Origin: Variovorax sp. HW608
GTDB taxonomy: Bacteria > Pseudomonadota > Gammaproteobacteria > Burkholderiales > Burkholderiaceae_C
DNA: 64,000 bases
Direction of reading: 5' to 3'
Assembly (NCBI RefSeq): GCF_900090195.1
Contig: NZ_LT607803.1
Span: forward strand, 5,544,229 to 5,608,228
The notes beneath the pieces are model-generated. The model was not told the DNA's origin, did no database searches, and saw only the letters and a list, made by a program, of their open reading frames with translations. The position numbers and the translations under genes were made by a program. The first letter of the stretch is position 1, and every line of letters begins with the position of its first letter. Below, piece after piece: positions 37,834 to 48,428 of this stretch.

Positions 37834-39234
37834 ATGGCGACATCCTCCTCCAAGACCCGCACCGAGCGCGACACTTTCGGTCCGATCGACGTGCCGGCCG
37901 ACAGGCTCTGGGGCGCACAGACCCAGCGTTCCCTGCAGAACTTCGACATCTCCGGCGAGCGCCAGCCGGCCGAGATCATCCGTGCGCTGGCGCAGGTGAA
38001 ACGCGCGTCGGCGGTGGTCAACCGCGCCCTCGGCCTGCAGGACGAGAAGAAGACCCAGGCCATCGTGCAGGCGGCCGACGAGGTCATCGCCGGCAAGCAT
38101 CCCGGGGAGTTTCCGCTCGTGGTCTGGCAGACCGGATCGGGCACGCAGACCAACATGAACGTGAACGAGGTGCTGGCGAACCGCGCGAGCGAACTGCTCG
38201 GCGGCGAACGCGGCGAAGGGCGGCTCGTGCATCCCAACGATGATGTCAACCGCAGCCAGTCGTCGAACGACGTGTTTCCGACCGCGATGCACGTCGCTGC
38301 GGTCGATTCGATCACGCACCGGCTGCTGCCGGCCATCGCCAAGCTGCGCGCCACGCTCGAGAAGAAATCGAAGGACTTCGAGGGCATCGTGAAGATCGGC
38401 CGCACGCACCTGCAGGACGCGACGCCGCTCACGCTCGGCCAGGAGTTCTCCGGCTACGTCGCCCAGCTCGCGCACGGCGAGGCCCATGTGCGGGCCGCAC
38501 TGCCGCACCTGTGCGAGCTGGCGCTCGGCGGCACCGCTGTCGGCACCGGCCTCAACGCGCCCAAGGGCTATGCCGAGCAGGTGGCGGCGGAGCTCGCGAA
38601 GCTCACCGGACTGCCTTTCGTCACGGCGCCGAACAAGTTCGAGGGCATGGCCTCGGCCGATGGGCTGGTCCATGCGCACGGCGCGCTCAAGACGCTCGCG
38701 GCGAGCATGAACAAGATCGCCAACGACATCCGCTGGCTGGCGAGCGGGCCGCGCAGCGGCATCGGCGAGCTGAGCATCCCGGAGAACGAGCCGGGTTCCT
38801 CGATCATGCCCGGCAAGGTCAATCCGACGCAGAGCGAAGCGGTCACGATGCTGGCCGCGCAGGTGTTCGGCAACGACGTCGCGATCAACGTCGGCGGCGC
38901 CTCAGGCAACTTCGAGCTCAACGTCTTCCGCCCGATGATCGCCCACAATTTCCTGCAAAGCGTGCGGCTCCTGGCCGACGGGATGGTGAGCTTCAACGAC
39001 CACTGCGCGGTCGGCATCGAGCCCAACCGCGAGCGCATCACCGAACTGGTGCAGCGCTCACTGATGCTCGTGACCGCGCTCAACACGCATATCGGCTACG
39101 ACAAGGCCGCGTTCATCGCGAAGAAGGCGCACAAGGAAGGCACCAGCCTGCGCGAGGCGGCGATCGCCTCGGGGCACCTGACGGCGGAGCAGTTCGACGC
39201 CTGGGTGGTGCCCGAAAAAATGACCGGCCGCTGA
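37834..39234 (+). CDS. fumC: Class II fumarate hydratase
   Basis: Iron-independent fumarase of 466 residues. The superfamily signature [13 protein letters not shown] and the active-site segments [13 protein letters not shown] and [12 protein letters not shown] are intact. Lies back to back with the unrelated class I enzyme, a pairing that usually gives activity under iron limitation or oxidative stress. Confidence 0.96.
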   Translation: MATSSSKTRTERDTFGPIDVPADRLWGAQTQRSLQNFDISGERQPAEIIRALAQVKRASAVVNRALGLQDEKKTQAIVQAADEVIAGKHPGEFPLVVWQTGSGTQTNMNVNEVLANRASELLGGERGEGRLVHPNDDVNRSQSSNDVFPTAMHVAAVDSITHRLLPAIAKLRATLEKKSKDFEGIVKIGRTHLQDATPLTLGQEFSGYVAQLAHGEAHVRAALPHLCELALGGTAVGTGLNAPKGYAEQVAAELAKLTGLPFVTAPNKFEGMASADGLVHAHGALKTLAASMNKIANDIRWLASGPRSGIGELSIPENEPGSSIMPGKVNPTQSEAVTMLAAQVFGNDVAINVGGASGNFELNVFRPMIAHNFLQSVRLLADGMVSFNDHCAVGIEPNRERITELVQRSLMLVTALNTHIGYDKAAFIAKKAHKEGTSLREAAIASGHLTAEQFDAWVVPEKMTGR

Positions 39235-39295
39235 GCCGGTCTACGCGGGATCAGGGGTCCGCGCCCCGAACCCGCGCCATCCGCCGATCCGCACC

Positions 39296-39312
39296 CCGGC
39301 CGCTCGGGCCGG
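39296..39312 (+). terminator. GC hairpin after fumC
   Basis: CCGGCC (39296-39301) pairs with GGCCGG (39307-39312). No T-run follows. The rest of the 216-base gap before acsA shows no further feature I can support. Confidence 0.35.
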
Positions 39313-39450
39313 TGGCGGGCGACCGTTGGGCGCCGTGCCGCGAATCCCTCGTTAACATGGCCCGTCAGTCCTCCGTAAGTGCGCGCGCCGACATTCGACC
39401 GGCACCGCAACGGGTCGCAATCTGATGCTGTCGGTAAAGGAGACAAACGA

Positions 39451-41445
39451 ATGAGCAGCGCATCCACCATCGAATCCGTCCTGGTCGAAAACCGCGTGTT
39501 TCCGCCGGACGCCCGTGCCAGCCAGGGCGCGCGCATCCCCAGCATGGCCGCGTACGAAGCCCTGTGCAAGGAAGCCGCCGATGATTTCGAGGGCTTCTGG
39601 GCGCGGCAGGCGAAAGCCAACGTGGTCTGGACCAAGCCTTTCACGCGCGTGCTCGACGAGTCCAACGTGCCGTTCTACAAGTGGTTCGACGACGGCGAAC
39701 TGAATGCCTCGGCCAACTGCCTCGACAAGCACATCGGCACGCCGGTCGAGAACAAGACCGCGATCATCTTCGAGGCCGACGACGGCGCGGTCACGAAGGT
39801 CACCTACAAGGAGCTGCTGGCGCGTGTCTCGCAGTTCGCCAACGCGCTGAAGGCGCAGGGCATCCAGAAGGGCGATCGCGTCATCATCTACATGCCGATG
39901 ACGATCGAGGGCGTGGTCGCGATGCAGGCCTGCGCACGCATCGGCGCCACGCACAGCGTGGTGTTCGGCGGCTTCTCGGCCAAGGCGCTGAACGAGCGCA
40001 TCATCGATGCCGGCGCCGTGGCGGTCGTCACCGCCAACTTCCAGTTGCGTGGCGGCAAGGAGCTGCCGCTGAAGGCGATCGTCGACGAGGGCATCGCGCT
40101 CGGCGGCTGCGAGTCGATCAGGACGGTGCTGGTCTTCGAGCGCACCAGGACGCCGTGCAACATGGTCGCCGGCCGCGACAAGACCTTCGACGAAGCGCTC
40201 AAGGGCCAAGGCACCGAGTGCGCGCCGGTGCCCGTCGGCGCCGAGCATCCGCTCTTCGTCCTCTACACCTCCGGTTCCACGGGCAAGCCCAAGGGCGTGC
40301 AGCATTCGACCGGCGGCTACCTGCTGTGGGCCAGGCTCACGATGGACTGGACCTTCGACATCCGTCCGGAGGACGTCTTCTGGTGCACCGCCGACATCGG
40401 CTGGATCACCGGCCACACCTACGTGGCCTACGGTCCGCTCGCGGCGGGCGCGACGCAGGTGGTGTTCGAGGGCATCCCGACCTTCCCGCATGCGGGCCGC
40501 TTCTGGCAGATGGTCGAGAAGCACGAGGTCTCGGTCTTCTACACGGCGCCGACGGCGATCCGTTCGCTGATCAAGGCGGCGGACAGCGACGAGAAGGTGC
40601 ATCCGAAGAACTGGAACCTCTCGTCGCTGCGCATCCTCGGCACGGTGGGCGAGCCGATCAATCCCGAAGCGTGGATGTGGTACTGGCGGAACGTCGGCGG
40701 CGAGAAGTGCCCGATCGTCGACACCTTCTGGCAGACCGAGACCGGCGGCCACGTCATCACGCCGCTGCCGGGCGCCACGCCGCTGGTGCCGGGTTCGTGC
40801 ACGCTGCCGCTGCCGGGCATCATGGCCGCGATCGTCGACGAGACCGGCAAGGACATCCCGCACGGCGCCGGCGGCATGCTGGTCATCAAGCGCCCGTGGC
40901 CGTCGATGATCCGCACCATCTGGAACGACCCGGAGCGCTTCAAGAAGAGCTACTTCCCCGAAGAGATGGGCGGCGCGATCTACCTGGCCGGCGACGGCGC
41001 GGTGCGCAGCGCCGACCGGGCGTACTTCCGCATCACGGGGCGCATCGACGATGTGCTCAACGTCTCCGGACACCGCCTGGGCACGATGGAGATCGAATCC
41101 GCGCTGGTCGCCAAGACCGATCTGGTGGCCGAGGCCGCGGTCGTCGGCCGGCCCGACGACCTGACCGGCGAGGCGGTCTGCGCCTTCGTGGTGCTCAAGC
41201 GCGGCCGTCCCAGCGGCGACGAAGCCAAGCAGATCGCGGCGGAACTGCGCAACTGGGTCGCGAAGGAAATCGGCCCCATCGCCAAGCCCAAGGACATCCG
41301 CTTCGGCGAGAACCTGCCCAAGACCCGCAGCGGCAAGATCATGCGCCGCCTGCTGCGCAGCATCGCCAAGGGCGAGGCGATCACGCAGGACACCTCCACG
41401 CTGGAGAACCCCGCGATCCTGGAGCAGCTCGGGCAGGCCTACTGA
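39451..41445 (+). CDS. acsA: Acetyl-CoA synthetase
   Basis: Activates acetate to acetyl-CoA through acetyl-AMP. 664 residues, typical length. The P-loop [15 protein letters not shown], the A8 core [20 protein letters not shown] and the C-terminal acetylation site Lys in [12 protein letters not shown] are present. Start chosen at the ATG at 39451, with AAAGGAGA upstream. Confidence 0.96.
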   Translation: MSSASTIESVLVENRVFPPDARASQGARIPSMAAYEALCKEAADDFEGFWARQAKANVVWTKPFTRVLDESNVPFYKWFDDGELNASANCLDKHIGTPVENKTAIIFEADDGAVTKVTYKELLARVSQFANALKAQGIQKGDRVIIYMPMTIEGVVAMQACARIGATHSVVFGGFSAKALNERIIDAGAVAVVTANFQLRGGKELPLKAIVDEGIALGGCESIRTVLVFERTRTPCNMVAGRDKTFDEALKGQGTECAPVPVGAEHPLFVLYTSGSTGKPKGVQHSTGGYLLWARLTMDWTFDIRPEDVFWCTADIGWITGHTYVAYGPLAAGATQVVFEGIPTFPHAGRFWQMVEKHEVSVFYTAPTAIRSLIKAADSDEKVHPKNWNLSSLRILGTVGEPINPEAWMWYWRNVGGEKCPIVDTFWQTETGGHVITPLPGATPLVPGSCTLPLPGIMAAIVDETGKDIPHGAGGMLVIKRPWPSMIRTIWNDPERFKKSYFPEEMGGAIYLAGDGAVRSADRAYFRITGRIDDVLNVSGHRLGTMEIESALVAKTDLVAEAAVVGRPDDLTGEAVCAFVVLKRGRPSGDEAKQIAAELRNWVAKEIGPIAKPKDIRFGENLPKTRSGKIMRRLLRSIAKGEAITQDTSTLENPAILEQLGQAY

Positions 41446-41484
41446 TGTTACAAATGACCCTCCAATCACAAACTGGAGCAGGTC

Positions 41485-41991
41485 ATGGGAGTCAGAACAG
41501 GTGTATTGCTGGTGGTCGTGCTGCTGATCGCGGCACTGGCTGCGTTGAACTGGGGCCTCATCGCCGCGCCGACGGCCATGTCGATCGGCTTCATGCAGGT
41601 CACTGCGCCCTTCGGGCTGATCATGCTGGGGCTGACGGCGCTGCTGGGCATCTTCTTCGTCGCCTACGTGGTCTACCTGCAAAGCTCGATCCTGCTGGAG
41701 ACCCGCCGTCACACCAAGGAGATGCAGGCCCAGCGCGACCTCGCCGACAAGGCGGAAGCCTCGCGCTTCACCGAGCTGCGCAACTTTCTTGAAAGCCAGG
41801 AAAACGCCCACATGACCCGCAACGCCGAGCGGCATGCGGCGATGCTCGCGCGGGTCGAGCAACTGGAGGTGGCGATGAAGATGCGTTCCGAGCAGCTCGA
41901 CAACACGCTGGCCGCACACATCGGCCAGCTCGAGGACCGGCTGGATCGCCGTTCGACCGCCGCCGCGGCGGGCATGCCGCCGGCGGTCTGA
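41485..41991 (+). CDS. Small membrane protein with cytoplasmic coiled coil
   Basis: 168 residues. Two membrane segments (about 5-25 and 43-66), then a charged helix about 70-155 (heptad-like, RRHTKEMQAQRDLADKAEA). The layout resembles LapA-domain proteins (formerly DUF1049), but the match is weak. GGAG precedes the ATG. Function unknown. Confidence 0.7.
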   Translation: MGVRTGVLLVVVLLIAALAALNWGLIAAPTAMSIGFMQVTAPFGLIMLGLTALLGIFFVAYVVYLQSSILLETRRHTKEMQAQRDLADKAEASRFTELRNFLESQENAHMTRNAERHAAMLARVEQLEVAMKMRSEQLDNTLAAHIGQLEDRLDRRSTAAAAGMPPAV

Positions 41992-42000
41992 TCGACGGCG

Positions 42001-42306
42001 CTATTTCGTCGACAGCACCCAGGCGGCCAGCTTCTTCGCATCGGCCTCGCTGACCTGGTTGTTGGCGGGCATCGGCACCGGCCCCCAGACGCCGGAGCCG
42101 CCCTTCATGATCTTGTTGGCGAGCTGGTCGACCGCGCCCTTGTTGTCCTTGTACTTGGCGGCCACGTCCTTGAAGGCCGGGCCCAGCACCTTGCGATCGA
42201 CCGCGTGGCAGCTCATGCAGTTCTTCGACGTGGCCAGCGCCAGATCGGCGAAGGCGGGGGCTGCGCAGCCGGCACACAGCGCGGCAGCAAGGAGCGCTTT
42301 TTTCAT
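42001..42306 (-). CDS. Class I c-type cytochrome, c551/c5-like
   Basis: Small periplasmic electron carrier of 101 residues. Signal peptide 1-20, haem site CMSCH at 30-34, axial Met in VPMPAN (Met79). Start at the ATG at 42306 gives the normal short signal. Confidence 0.93.
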   Translation of the reverse strand: MKKALLAAALCAGCAAPAFADLALATSKNCMSCHAVDRKVLGPAFKDVAAKYKDNKGAVDQLANKIMKGGSGVWGPVPMPANNQVSEADAKKLAAWVLSTK

Positions 42307-42412
42307 GGGGTTCAAAGGCGTGGGTGCGTTAAAGTCGATCCAACGCGATTGTAGGTAGGGCGGTGCACGTCCCGGGCCTCGCGCGTCACAGACAAAGGAC
42401 GAGGAGTTCGCG

Positions 42413-42649
42413 ATGTGGTTCCTGGGGTTGGGCTTGCTGGGCGTGGCGCTCAAGGTGCTCGAGGTGGGCGTTGTCGCCACCTGGAGCTGGTGGGTGGTGC
42501 TGTCGCCTTTCGCGTTGGCCGTCGCATGGTGGGCCTGGGCCGATGCCTCGGGCTATACCAAGCGCAAGGTCGTCGAAAGAGAGAACGCGCGCCGGCAGGA
42601 GCGCATCGATCGGCAGCGGAGCAAGCTGGGTACGCTCCGGAGGAAATAG
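42413..42649 (+). CDS. Small Trp-rich protein (TIGR04438 family)
   Basis: 78 residues: two membrane segments with many Trp (WSWWVVLSPFALAVAWWAWAD) and a basic tail (YTKRKVVERENARRQERIDR). This is the small Trp-rich family of Burkholderiales; function unknown. GAGGAG lies before the ATG. Confidence 0.85.
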   Translation: MWFLGLGLLGVALKVLEVGVVATWSWWVVLSPFALAVAWWAWADASGYTKRKVVERENARRQERIDRQRSKLGTLRRK

Positions 42650-42689
42650 CTCCCTACGGCGCCTGAAGCGCACGCAGTCCAAGGCCAGG

Positions 42690-42785
42690 GAACCCGCGGA
42701 ACCGGCTTTGCCGGGCCGCCGGGTTCGCCCCCCTCCCGCCGAAGGCGAGAGAGGGGGCTGCCGCGAAGCGGCTTGGGGGGTGTCA
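42690..42785 (-). repeat. Dispersed intra-operon repeat, copy C
   Basis: Read on the minus strand it starts at the ilvD stop as TGACACCCCCCAAGCC, has a different middle with two hairpins (CCGCTTCGCGG; CCGAAGGCG-type), and ends with CCCGGCGGCCCGGCAAAGCC and GGTTCCGCGGG. The last 31 bases are identical to copy A. Confidence 0.75.
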
Positions 42786-44477
42786 GTACTTGTCGAGCAC
42801 GGCGCCGGAGCTGGCGCTGGAGGCATTGAAGGCGAACTTGGCCTGCACGCCGCGGGTGTAGCGCGGGGCAGGGGCCTTCCAGGCGGCGCGGCGCTTGGCG
42901 ATTTCGGCGTCGGGCACGTTGAGTTCGAGCTTCAACTGGTGTGCGTCGATGGTGATCGAATCGCCCTCGTTGACGAACGCGATGGTGCCGCCCGCCGCCG
43001 CTTCGGGTGCGACGTGGCCGACCACCATGCCCCAGGTGCCGCCCGAGAAGCGGCCGTCGGTGATGAGGCCCACGCTTTCGCCGAGGCCGGCGCCGATCAG
43101 CGCACCGGTCGGGGCCAGCATTTCCGGCATGCCCGGGCCGCCCTTGGGGCCGAGGTAGCGCAGCACCATCACGTCGCCGGCCTTGATCTTGCCGTCGAGG
43201 ATCGCCTGCAGCGCCGATTGCTCGTCGTCGAACACGCGCGCCGGGCCGGTGATGACGGGGTTCTTGAGGCCGGTGATCTTGGCGACCGCGCCTTCGGGCG
43301 AGAGGTTGCCCTTGAGGATCGCCAGATGCCCTTCGGCGTACATCGGATTGTGGATGGGGCGGATCACGTCCTGGTCCGCGCGCGGCTGGTCCGGCACGTC
43401 CTTGAGCACTTCGGCGACGGTCTTGCCGGTGATGGTGATGCAGTCACCGTGCAGCAGGCCCGCGTTCAGCAGTACCTTCATGACCTGCGGAATGCCGCCG
43501 GCCTTGTGCAGGTCGACCGCGAGGTACTTGCCGCTGGGCTTGAGGTCGCAGATCACCGGCACCTTCTTGCGGATGCGCTCGAAGTCGTCGATGGTCCAGT
43601 CCACGCCGGCCGCATGCGCGATCGCGAGGAAGTGCAGCACCGCGTTGGTCGAGCCGCCGGTGGCCATGATGACCGCGACCGCGTTCTCGATCGCCTTCTT
43701 GGTCACGATGTCGCGCGGCTTCAGGTCCGTCTTGATGGCCTCGATCAGCACCTTGGCCGATTCCTTGGCCGAGTTCTGCTTCTCGTCGTGCGGGTTGGCC
43801 ATGGTGGACGAGTAGGGCAGCGACATGCCCAGTGCCTCGAAGGCGCTCGACATGGTGTTGGCGGTGTACATGCCGCCGCACGAACCGGTGCCGGGGATGG
43901 CGCGGCGCTCGATTTCCAACAGGTCCTCGTCGCTCATGTTGCCGGCCGCGTTCTGGCCGACCGCCTCGAACACGCTCACGATGTTGAGGTCCTGGCCCTT
44001 GTAGTGGCCGGGCAGGATGGTGCCGCCGTAGACATAGATGGCCGGCACGTTGGCGCGCAGCATGCCCATCATGCCGCCGGGCATGTTCTTGTCGCAGCCG
44101 CCGACCACCAGCACGCCGTCCATCCACTGGCCGCCGACGCAGGTCTCGATGCAGTCGGAGATCACCTCGCGGCTCACCAGCGAGTACTTCATGCCCTCGG
44201 TGCCCATGGCCATGCCGTCGGAGATCGTCGGCGTGCCGAACACCTGAGCGTTGCCGCCGGCTTCCTCGATGCCGGCGATGGCCGCGTCGGCCAGCTTCTG
44301 CAGGCCCGAGTTGCAGGGCGTGATGGTGCTGTGGCCGTTGGCGACGCCGACCATCGGCTTCTTGAAGTCGGCTTCCTCGTAGCCCATGGCATAGAACATC
44401 GACCGGTTCGGCGCCCGGCTCTTGCCTTCGACGATGTTGGCGCTGCGGCGGTTGATCTGGATCGGTTTCGTTTCCAT
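42783..44477 (-). CDS. ilvD: Dihydroxy-acid dehydratase
   Basis: Iron-sulfur dehydratase of branched-chain amino acid synthesis, 564 residues. Cluster-region motifs [11 protein letters not shown] and [12 protein letters not shown], and the C-terminal [11 protein letters not shown], are intact. Start chosen at the ATG at 44477. It is divergent from a LysR gene. Confidence 0.96.
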   Translation of the reverse strand: METKPIQINRRSANIVEGKSRAPNRSMFYAMGYEEADFKKPMVGVANGHSTITPCNSGLQKLADAAIAGIEEAGGNAQVFGTPTISDGMAMGTEGMKYSLVSREVISDCIETCVGGQWMDGVLVVGGCDKNMPGGMMGMLRANVPAIYVYGGTILPGHYKGQDLNIVSVFEAVGQNAAGNMSDEDLLEIERRAIPGTGSCGGMYTANTMSSAFEALGMSLPYSSTMANPHDEKQNSAKESAKVLIEAIKTDLKPRDIVTKKAIENAVAVIMATGGSTNAVLHFLAIAHAAGVDWTIDDFERIRKKVPVICDLKPSGKYLAVDLHKAGGIPQVMKVLLNAGLLHGDCITITGKTVAEVLKDVPDQPRADQDVIRPIHNPMYAEGHLAILKGNLSPEGAVAKITGLKNPVITGPARVFDDEQSALQAILDGKIKAGDVMVLRYLGPKGGPGMPEMLAPTGALIGAGLGESVGLITDGRFSGGTWGMVVGHVAPEAAAGGTIAFVNEGDSITIDAHQLKLELNVPDAEIAKRRAAWKAPAPRYTRGVQAKFAFNASSASSGAVLDKY

Positions 44478-44540
44478 CGTGGGTCTCTCGTGATCGGGGA
44501 ATTGGGAAATCGGGGACGCCAAGTATCGGACGATTGATTG

Positions 44541-44557
44541 ATTGGTTCCAATCCAAT
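44541..44557. promoter_or_regulatory. LysR-type binding dyad between ilvD and the LysR gene
   Basis: ATTGGTTCCAATCCAAT contains the dyad ATTGG-N7-CCAAT and fits the T-N11-A rule. GATTGATTG repeats flank it. It is 29 bases before the regulator ATG and 64 before the ilvD ATG. Confidence 0.6.
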
Positions 44558-44585
44558 TTTGGACGTTGATTGATATGCTCGGCAT

Positions 44586-45524
44586 ATGAAAGAGAGCCTG
44601 ATCGACCTCCGCGTCTGGCGCCAGTTCCTCGCGGTGGCGGAGGAATTGCATTTCGGTCGCGCGGCGCTGCGCCTGCACATGACGCAGCCGCCCGTCACGC
44701 AGGCGATCGCGCAGCTCGAGAAATCGCTCGGCGCGGTGCTGTTCGATCGCACGCGGCGCCGGGTCGCTCTCACGCCGGCCGGCGAGGCGCTGTTGCCTGA
44801 AGTGCGCGAGCTCCTGGCCCGCGCACAGGCCTTGCCGGTGCGTGCGCGCGCGGCGGCGGCGGGCGAGGTCGGTCGCGTGCGGCTCGCCTTCGTATCGACC
44901 ATCGGCTTCGAGCGGCTGCCGGTGTGGGTGCGCGAATTCCGCCAGCGCTCGCCCGATGTCGCGCTGGAACTGGTCGAGGCCACCGGCGACGTGCAGCTCG
45001 AGGCCTTCTCGCGCGGCGAGATCGATGCCGGCCTCATGCTGCACTCGCCGGGCTCCGCGCCGCCGGGCCTGGAGCGACTCGCGGTGTCGCAGGAACCACT
45101 GGTGCTCGCGCTTCCCGCCACCCATCCGCTGGCGAGAGCCAGGAAGGTCCGGCTCGCGGATGCCCTGGCCGAGCCGGTGGTCATCTTCCCGCGCCGCATC
45201 GTGCCCTCGCTGCACGACGCGATCTTCGGCCTCTACCACGCGGCCGGCCGCACGCCGCGCATCGCGCAGGAGGCGATCCAGATGCAGACCATCGTCAACC
45301 TCGTGTGGGGCGGCCTCGGCGTGGCCTGGGTGCCCGAGAGCGTGATGCAGTTCCGCCGGGCGGGCATCGTCTATCGCGGCGCGGCCGAATTCGAGCCCGA
45401 AGGCCGCCGCCGCGCAGCCGTCGCGCTGCCGAGCTGCGAGACCAGCCTCGTCTGGGCTGCCGGCGCCGCCAACCCGGCGCTCGCGCGCTTCATCGAATTC
45501 ATCGGCCGCGGTGCAGCCGGGTAG
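44586..45524 (+). CDS. LysR-family transcriptional regulator
   Basis: 312 residues. Winged HTH at about 8-65 ([32 protein letters not shown]), linker helix, then a periplasmic-binding-like effector domain from about 95. Divergent from ilvD, with a dyad between them, so ilvD and itself are likely targets. The effector is unknown. Confidence 0.92.
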   Translation: MKESLIDLRVWRQFLAVAEELHFGRAALRLHMTQPPVTQAIAQLEKSLGAVLFDRTRRRVALTPAGEALLPEVRELLARAQALPVRARAAAAGEVGRVRLAFVSTIGFERLPVWVREFRQRSPDVALELVEATGDVQLEAFSRGEIDAGLMLHSPGSAPPGLERLAVSQEPLVLALPATHPLARARKVRLADALAEPVVIFPRRIVPSLHDAIFGLYHAAGRTPRIAQEAIQMQTIVNLVWGGLGVAWVPESVMQFRRAGIVYRGAAEFEPEGRRRAAVALPSCETSLVWAAGAANPALARFIEFIGRGAAG

Positions 45525-45552
45525 GTCCGCGCGGGGTGCTTTAATCCCGGTC

Positions 45553-46380
45553 ATGCTCATGTATCCGCAGATCAACCCCGTGGCGTTGCAGCTCGGGCCG
45601 ATCGCCATCCACTGGTATGGCCTGACCTATCTGGCCGCTTTCGCACTGTTCTATTTCCTCGGCACGCGCCGCCTGCGCCACGAGCCGTTCCGCTCGATCA
45701 CCGGCCCCGGCGCCTGGACGCGCAAGGACCTCGAGGACATCCTTTTTCTCGGCGTCCTCGGCGTGATCGTCGGCGGGCGGCTGGGTTATTGCCTGTTCTA
45801 CAAGCCGGGCTTCTATCTCACCCATCCGATCGAGATCTTCTTCGTCTGGCAGGGCGGCATGAGCTTCCACGGCGGGCTGCTGGGCGTGATCGCATCGATG
45901 TTCTGGTTCGCGCATTCGCGCAAGCGGCCGTTCTGGCAGGTGATGGATTTCGTCGCGCCCTGCGTGCCCACCGGGCTGGCCGCGGGCCGGGTCGGCAACT
46001 TCATCAACGGCGAGCTCTGGGGCCGCTTCGCGCCCGCCGACCTGCCGTGGGGCATGGTCTTTCCGCAGAGCGGCTCGATGCTGCCGCGCCATCCGTCGCA
46101 GGTCTACCAGTTCCTGCTCGAAGGGCTGCTGCTGTTCGTGATCCTGTGGCTCTATGCGCGCAAGCAAAGGCGCGAGCGCCGCGTGTCGGCGGTGTTCCTG
46201 ATCGGCTACGGCGCGATGCGCTTCACGGCCGAATTCTTCCGCGAGCCCGATGACTTCCTGGGCCTGCTCGCGCTCAACATGAGCATGGGCCAGTGGCTGT
46301 GCGTGCCGATGATCGTCTTCGGCGTCTGGCTCTACCTCAGCGCGCCGGCGCAGCGGCGGAGTACGACCGCGCCGGCGTAA
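45553..46380 (+). CDS. lgt: Prolipoprotein diacylglyceryl transferase
   Basis: Inner-membrane enzyme, 275 residues, about seven membrane segments, which adds diacylglycerol to the lipobox Cys of prolipoproteins. The signature [13 protein letters not shown] is near residue 140, and [12 protein letters not shown] follows. Start chosen at 45553 ([15 protein letters not shown]); a GTG-proximal longer frame is less likely. Confidence 0.95.
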   Translation: MLMYPQINPVALQLGPIAIHWYGLTYLAAFALFYFLGTRRLRHEPFRSITGPGAWTRKDLEDILFLGVLGVIVGGRLGYCLFYKPGFYLTHPIEIFFVWQGGMSFHGGLLGVIASMFWFAHSRKRPFWQVMDFVAPCVPTGLAAGRVGNFINGELWGRFAPADLPWGMVFPQSGSMLPRHPSQVYQFLLEGLLLFVILWLYARKQRRERRVSAVFLIGYGAMRFTAEFFREPDDFLGLLALNMSMGQWLCVPMIVFGVWLYLSAPAQRRSTTAPA

Positions 46381-46493
46381 GGGAAATTCCCGTGGGTTCG
46401 TAGCCGGGCGGAGCGTCCGTTCGGCTAGTGCTTCTGGTGAATGCATCATGCTGCGGTGCGCAGTAGAGTCCGCACGACAGGGCAACTGAAGTG

Positions 46494-48428
46494 ATGGCGA
46501 TGACCCCCGCGTCGGCAATCGGTCCGAATTCCGTGCTCGGCTCCCTCGAGGGCCAGGACGATGCGGACGCGTCCGTGTGGAGCGACTCCGAGCGCGCCAC
46601 CGCGCACACCCTGCCCGAAGGCACGCGCCTGCTCGACTACGAGATCGTCGGCCCGATCGGCGAAGGCGGATTCGGCATCGTCTACCTCGCGTGGGATCAC
46701 TCGCTCGAGCAGCATGTGGCGATCAAGGAATACCTCCCGGCCATCCTCGCGACGCGCGCGAGCGTCTCGTCGGCGGTGGTGGTCAAGTCGCAGCGGCATC
46801 GCGACAGCTTCCGCGTCGGCATGCGCAGCTTCCTCAACGAGGCGCGGCTCCTGGCGCGATTCGATCACCCGTCGCTGGTGCGCGTGCTGCACTTCTGGGA
46901 AGACAACGGCACGGCCTACATGGCGATGCCGTACTACGAAGGCCCGACGCTCCAGCATGCGCTGGCCGAGCTCGGCCGCCCGCCCACCGAGGAGGAGCTG
47001 TGCAACTGGCTGCGGCCCCTGCTGGATGCGCTCGGCACCATGCATGCCGCGAGCTGCTTCCATCGCGACATCGCGCCGGACAACATCCTCTTGACCGACG
47101 CCGGTCCGGTGCTGCTCGACTTCGGCGCCGCGCGGCGCGTGATCGACGGCATGGGCTCGTCGCCGACGGTGGTGTTCAAGCCCGGTTTCGCGCCCATCGA
47201 GCAGTACGGCGAAGTCGCCTCGATGCGGCAGGGCGCCTGGACCGACCTCTACGCGCTCGCGGGCGTGGTGTACGCGGCCGTGACCGGGCACCCGCCGATG
47301 CCGGCGATCGAGCGGCTGATGGACGACCGGCTGCAGCCGCTGTCGGACATCGCCCACGGGCAGTACAGCGAGCCTTTCCTGGCCGCGATCGATGCCGCGC
47401 TGTCGCTCCATCCGCGCAACCGGCCCCAGAGCGCGGCCGAGTTCTGGACGATGCTGAGCTGCGGCGAAAGGCTGCAGGACCTGGAACTGGTGCGCGCCGT
47501 GCACCGCAACGACGTGCTCTCGTCCACGACGCCCACGACGTCCACCGGCGCGAAGGTCGTGACCGATCGTCCCTCGTTCGCCGAGCCGGACCCGGTCGTC
47601 GAACGGGAACTGGCCGAAGCGGTGCGCGTGCCGCCGACCATGCCGCCCGCGTCGGTGGAGCACGTCCATACCGCGTCCGACGAGATCGAGGAGCGCGAGG
47701 AACCGGTCGTGATCCGCACCCGCGGCAGGGCGTCGGTCTCGAACTGGCCGCCGCTGGTCGGCGCCCCGGCCGCGGCGCGGCAGCGCGCGAAATGGGTCAA
47801 GCCCGCCGTCCTCGCGGCGCTCGCCGTGCTGGCGTGCGTGATGACCTTCGTCTATTACCGCAGCAGCGGCGTCTCGACGACGAGCGCGCCGTCGCCGGCA
47901 GGCACGGCCCCATCGGCGCCCGTCAAGCCGCGCGCGGTGACCATGCGCGTGACGCCCGCGCCGCAGGTATCGGAACCGGCGATGCCCCAGCCCGCGCCCG
48001 TGCCCGTGCCCGTGCCCGCCAAGGCGGTCGAAGCGCCCGCGCCGATGCCATCAGCCGAGCCGCTCAAGACGGTCGAACCCGTCAAGGAAACGGCGCCTGA
48101 GCGGGTGAGGCCGGCGGCCATGGGCGCGCCGGTCGACGAACCCGTGAAGGCTGACGAGGCGGCGCCGGCGGCTGCGGCGTCGGCCGCCATCGCACCGCCT
48201 CACAGAAGCGCCGCACGCGCCCGCCCCGAACCCAGGCGCATCGCCCGGCGCGAGCAGCCGGTCGCCGAAGCCGAGTCGCAAGTGCGCACCGTCGTGGTAC
48301 CGATCGTTCGCCCGCCGCCTCCGGAGCGCGTGCAGGGCGGCATCAACTGCACCGACATCCTCCAGCGGGCCTCGCTCGGCTCGCTGACATCGGCCGAGGC
48401 GGCTCAACTCAGAAAGGGGTGTGAATGA
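46494..48428 (+). CDS. Membrane-anchored serine/threonine protein kinase
   Basis: 644 residues. Kinase domain about 50-325: Gly loop GEGGFG (56-61), Lys78 in VAIKEYLP, catalytic HRDIAPDN (Asp192, Asn197) and DFGAAR (209-214). One membrane segment at about 435-455 separates the cytoplasmic kinase from a periplasmic Pro/Ala-rich region of about 180 residues with a short C-terminal CTDILQRASLG...LRKGCE tail. Overlaps the next gene by ATGA. ATG codons at 46494 and 46500 are both possible starts. Substrates and signal unknown. Confidence 0.85.
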   Translation: MAMTPASAIGPNSVLGSLEGQDDADASVWSDSERATAHTLPEGTRLLDYEIVGPIGEGGFGIVYLAWDHSLEQHVAIKEYLPAILATRASVSSAVVVKSQRHRDSFRVGMRSFLNEARLLARFDHPSLVRVLHFWEDNGTAYMAMPYYEGPTLQHALAELGRPPTEEELCNWLRPLLDALGTMHAASCFHRDIAPDNILLTDAGPVLLDFGAARRVIDGMGSSPTVVFKPGFAPIEQYGEVASMRQGAWTDLYALAGVVYAAVTGHPPMPAIERLMDDRLQPLSDIAHGQYSEPFLAAIDAALSLHPRNRPQSAAEFWTMLSCGERLQDLELVRAVHRNDVLSSTTPTTSTGAKVVTDRPSFAEPDPVVERELAEAVRVPPTMPPASVEHVHTASDEIEEREEPVVIRTRGRASVSNWPPLVGAPAAARQRAKWVKPAVLAALAVLACVMTFVYYRSSGVSTTSAPSPAGTAPSAPVKPRAVTMRVTPAPQVSEPAMPQPAPVPVPVPAKAVEAPAPMPSAEPLKTVEPVKETAPERVRPAAMGAPVDEPVKADEAAPAAAASAAIAPPHRSAARARPEPRRIARREQPVAEAESQVRTVVVPIVRPPPPERVQGGINCTDILQRASLGSLTSAEAAQLRKGCE

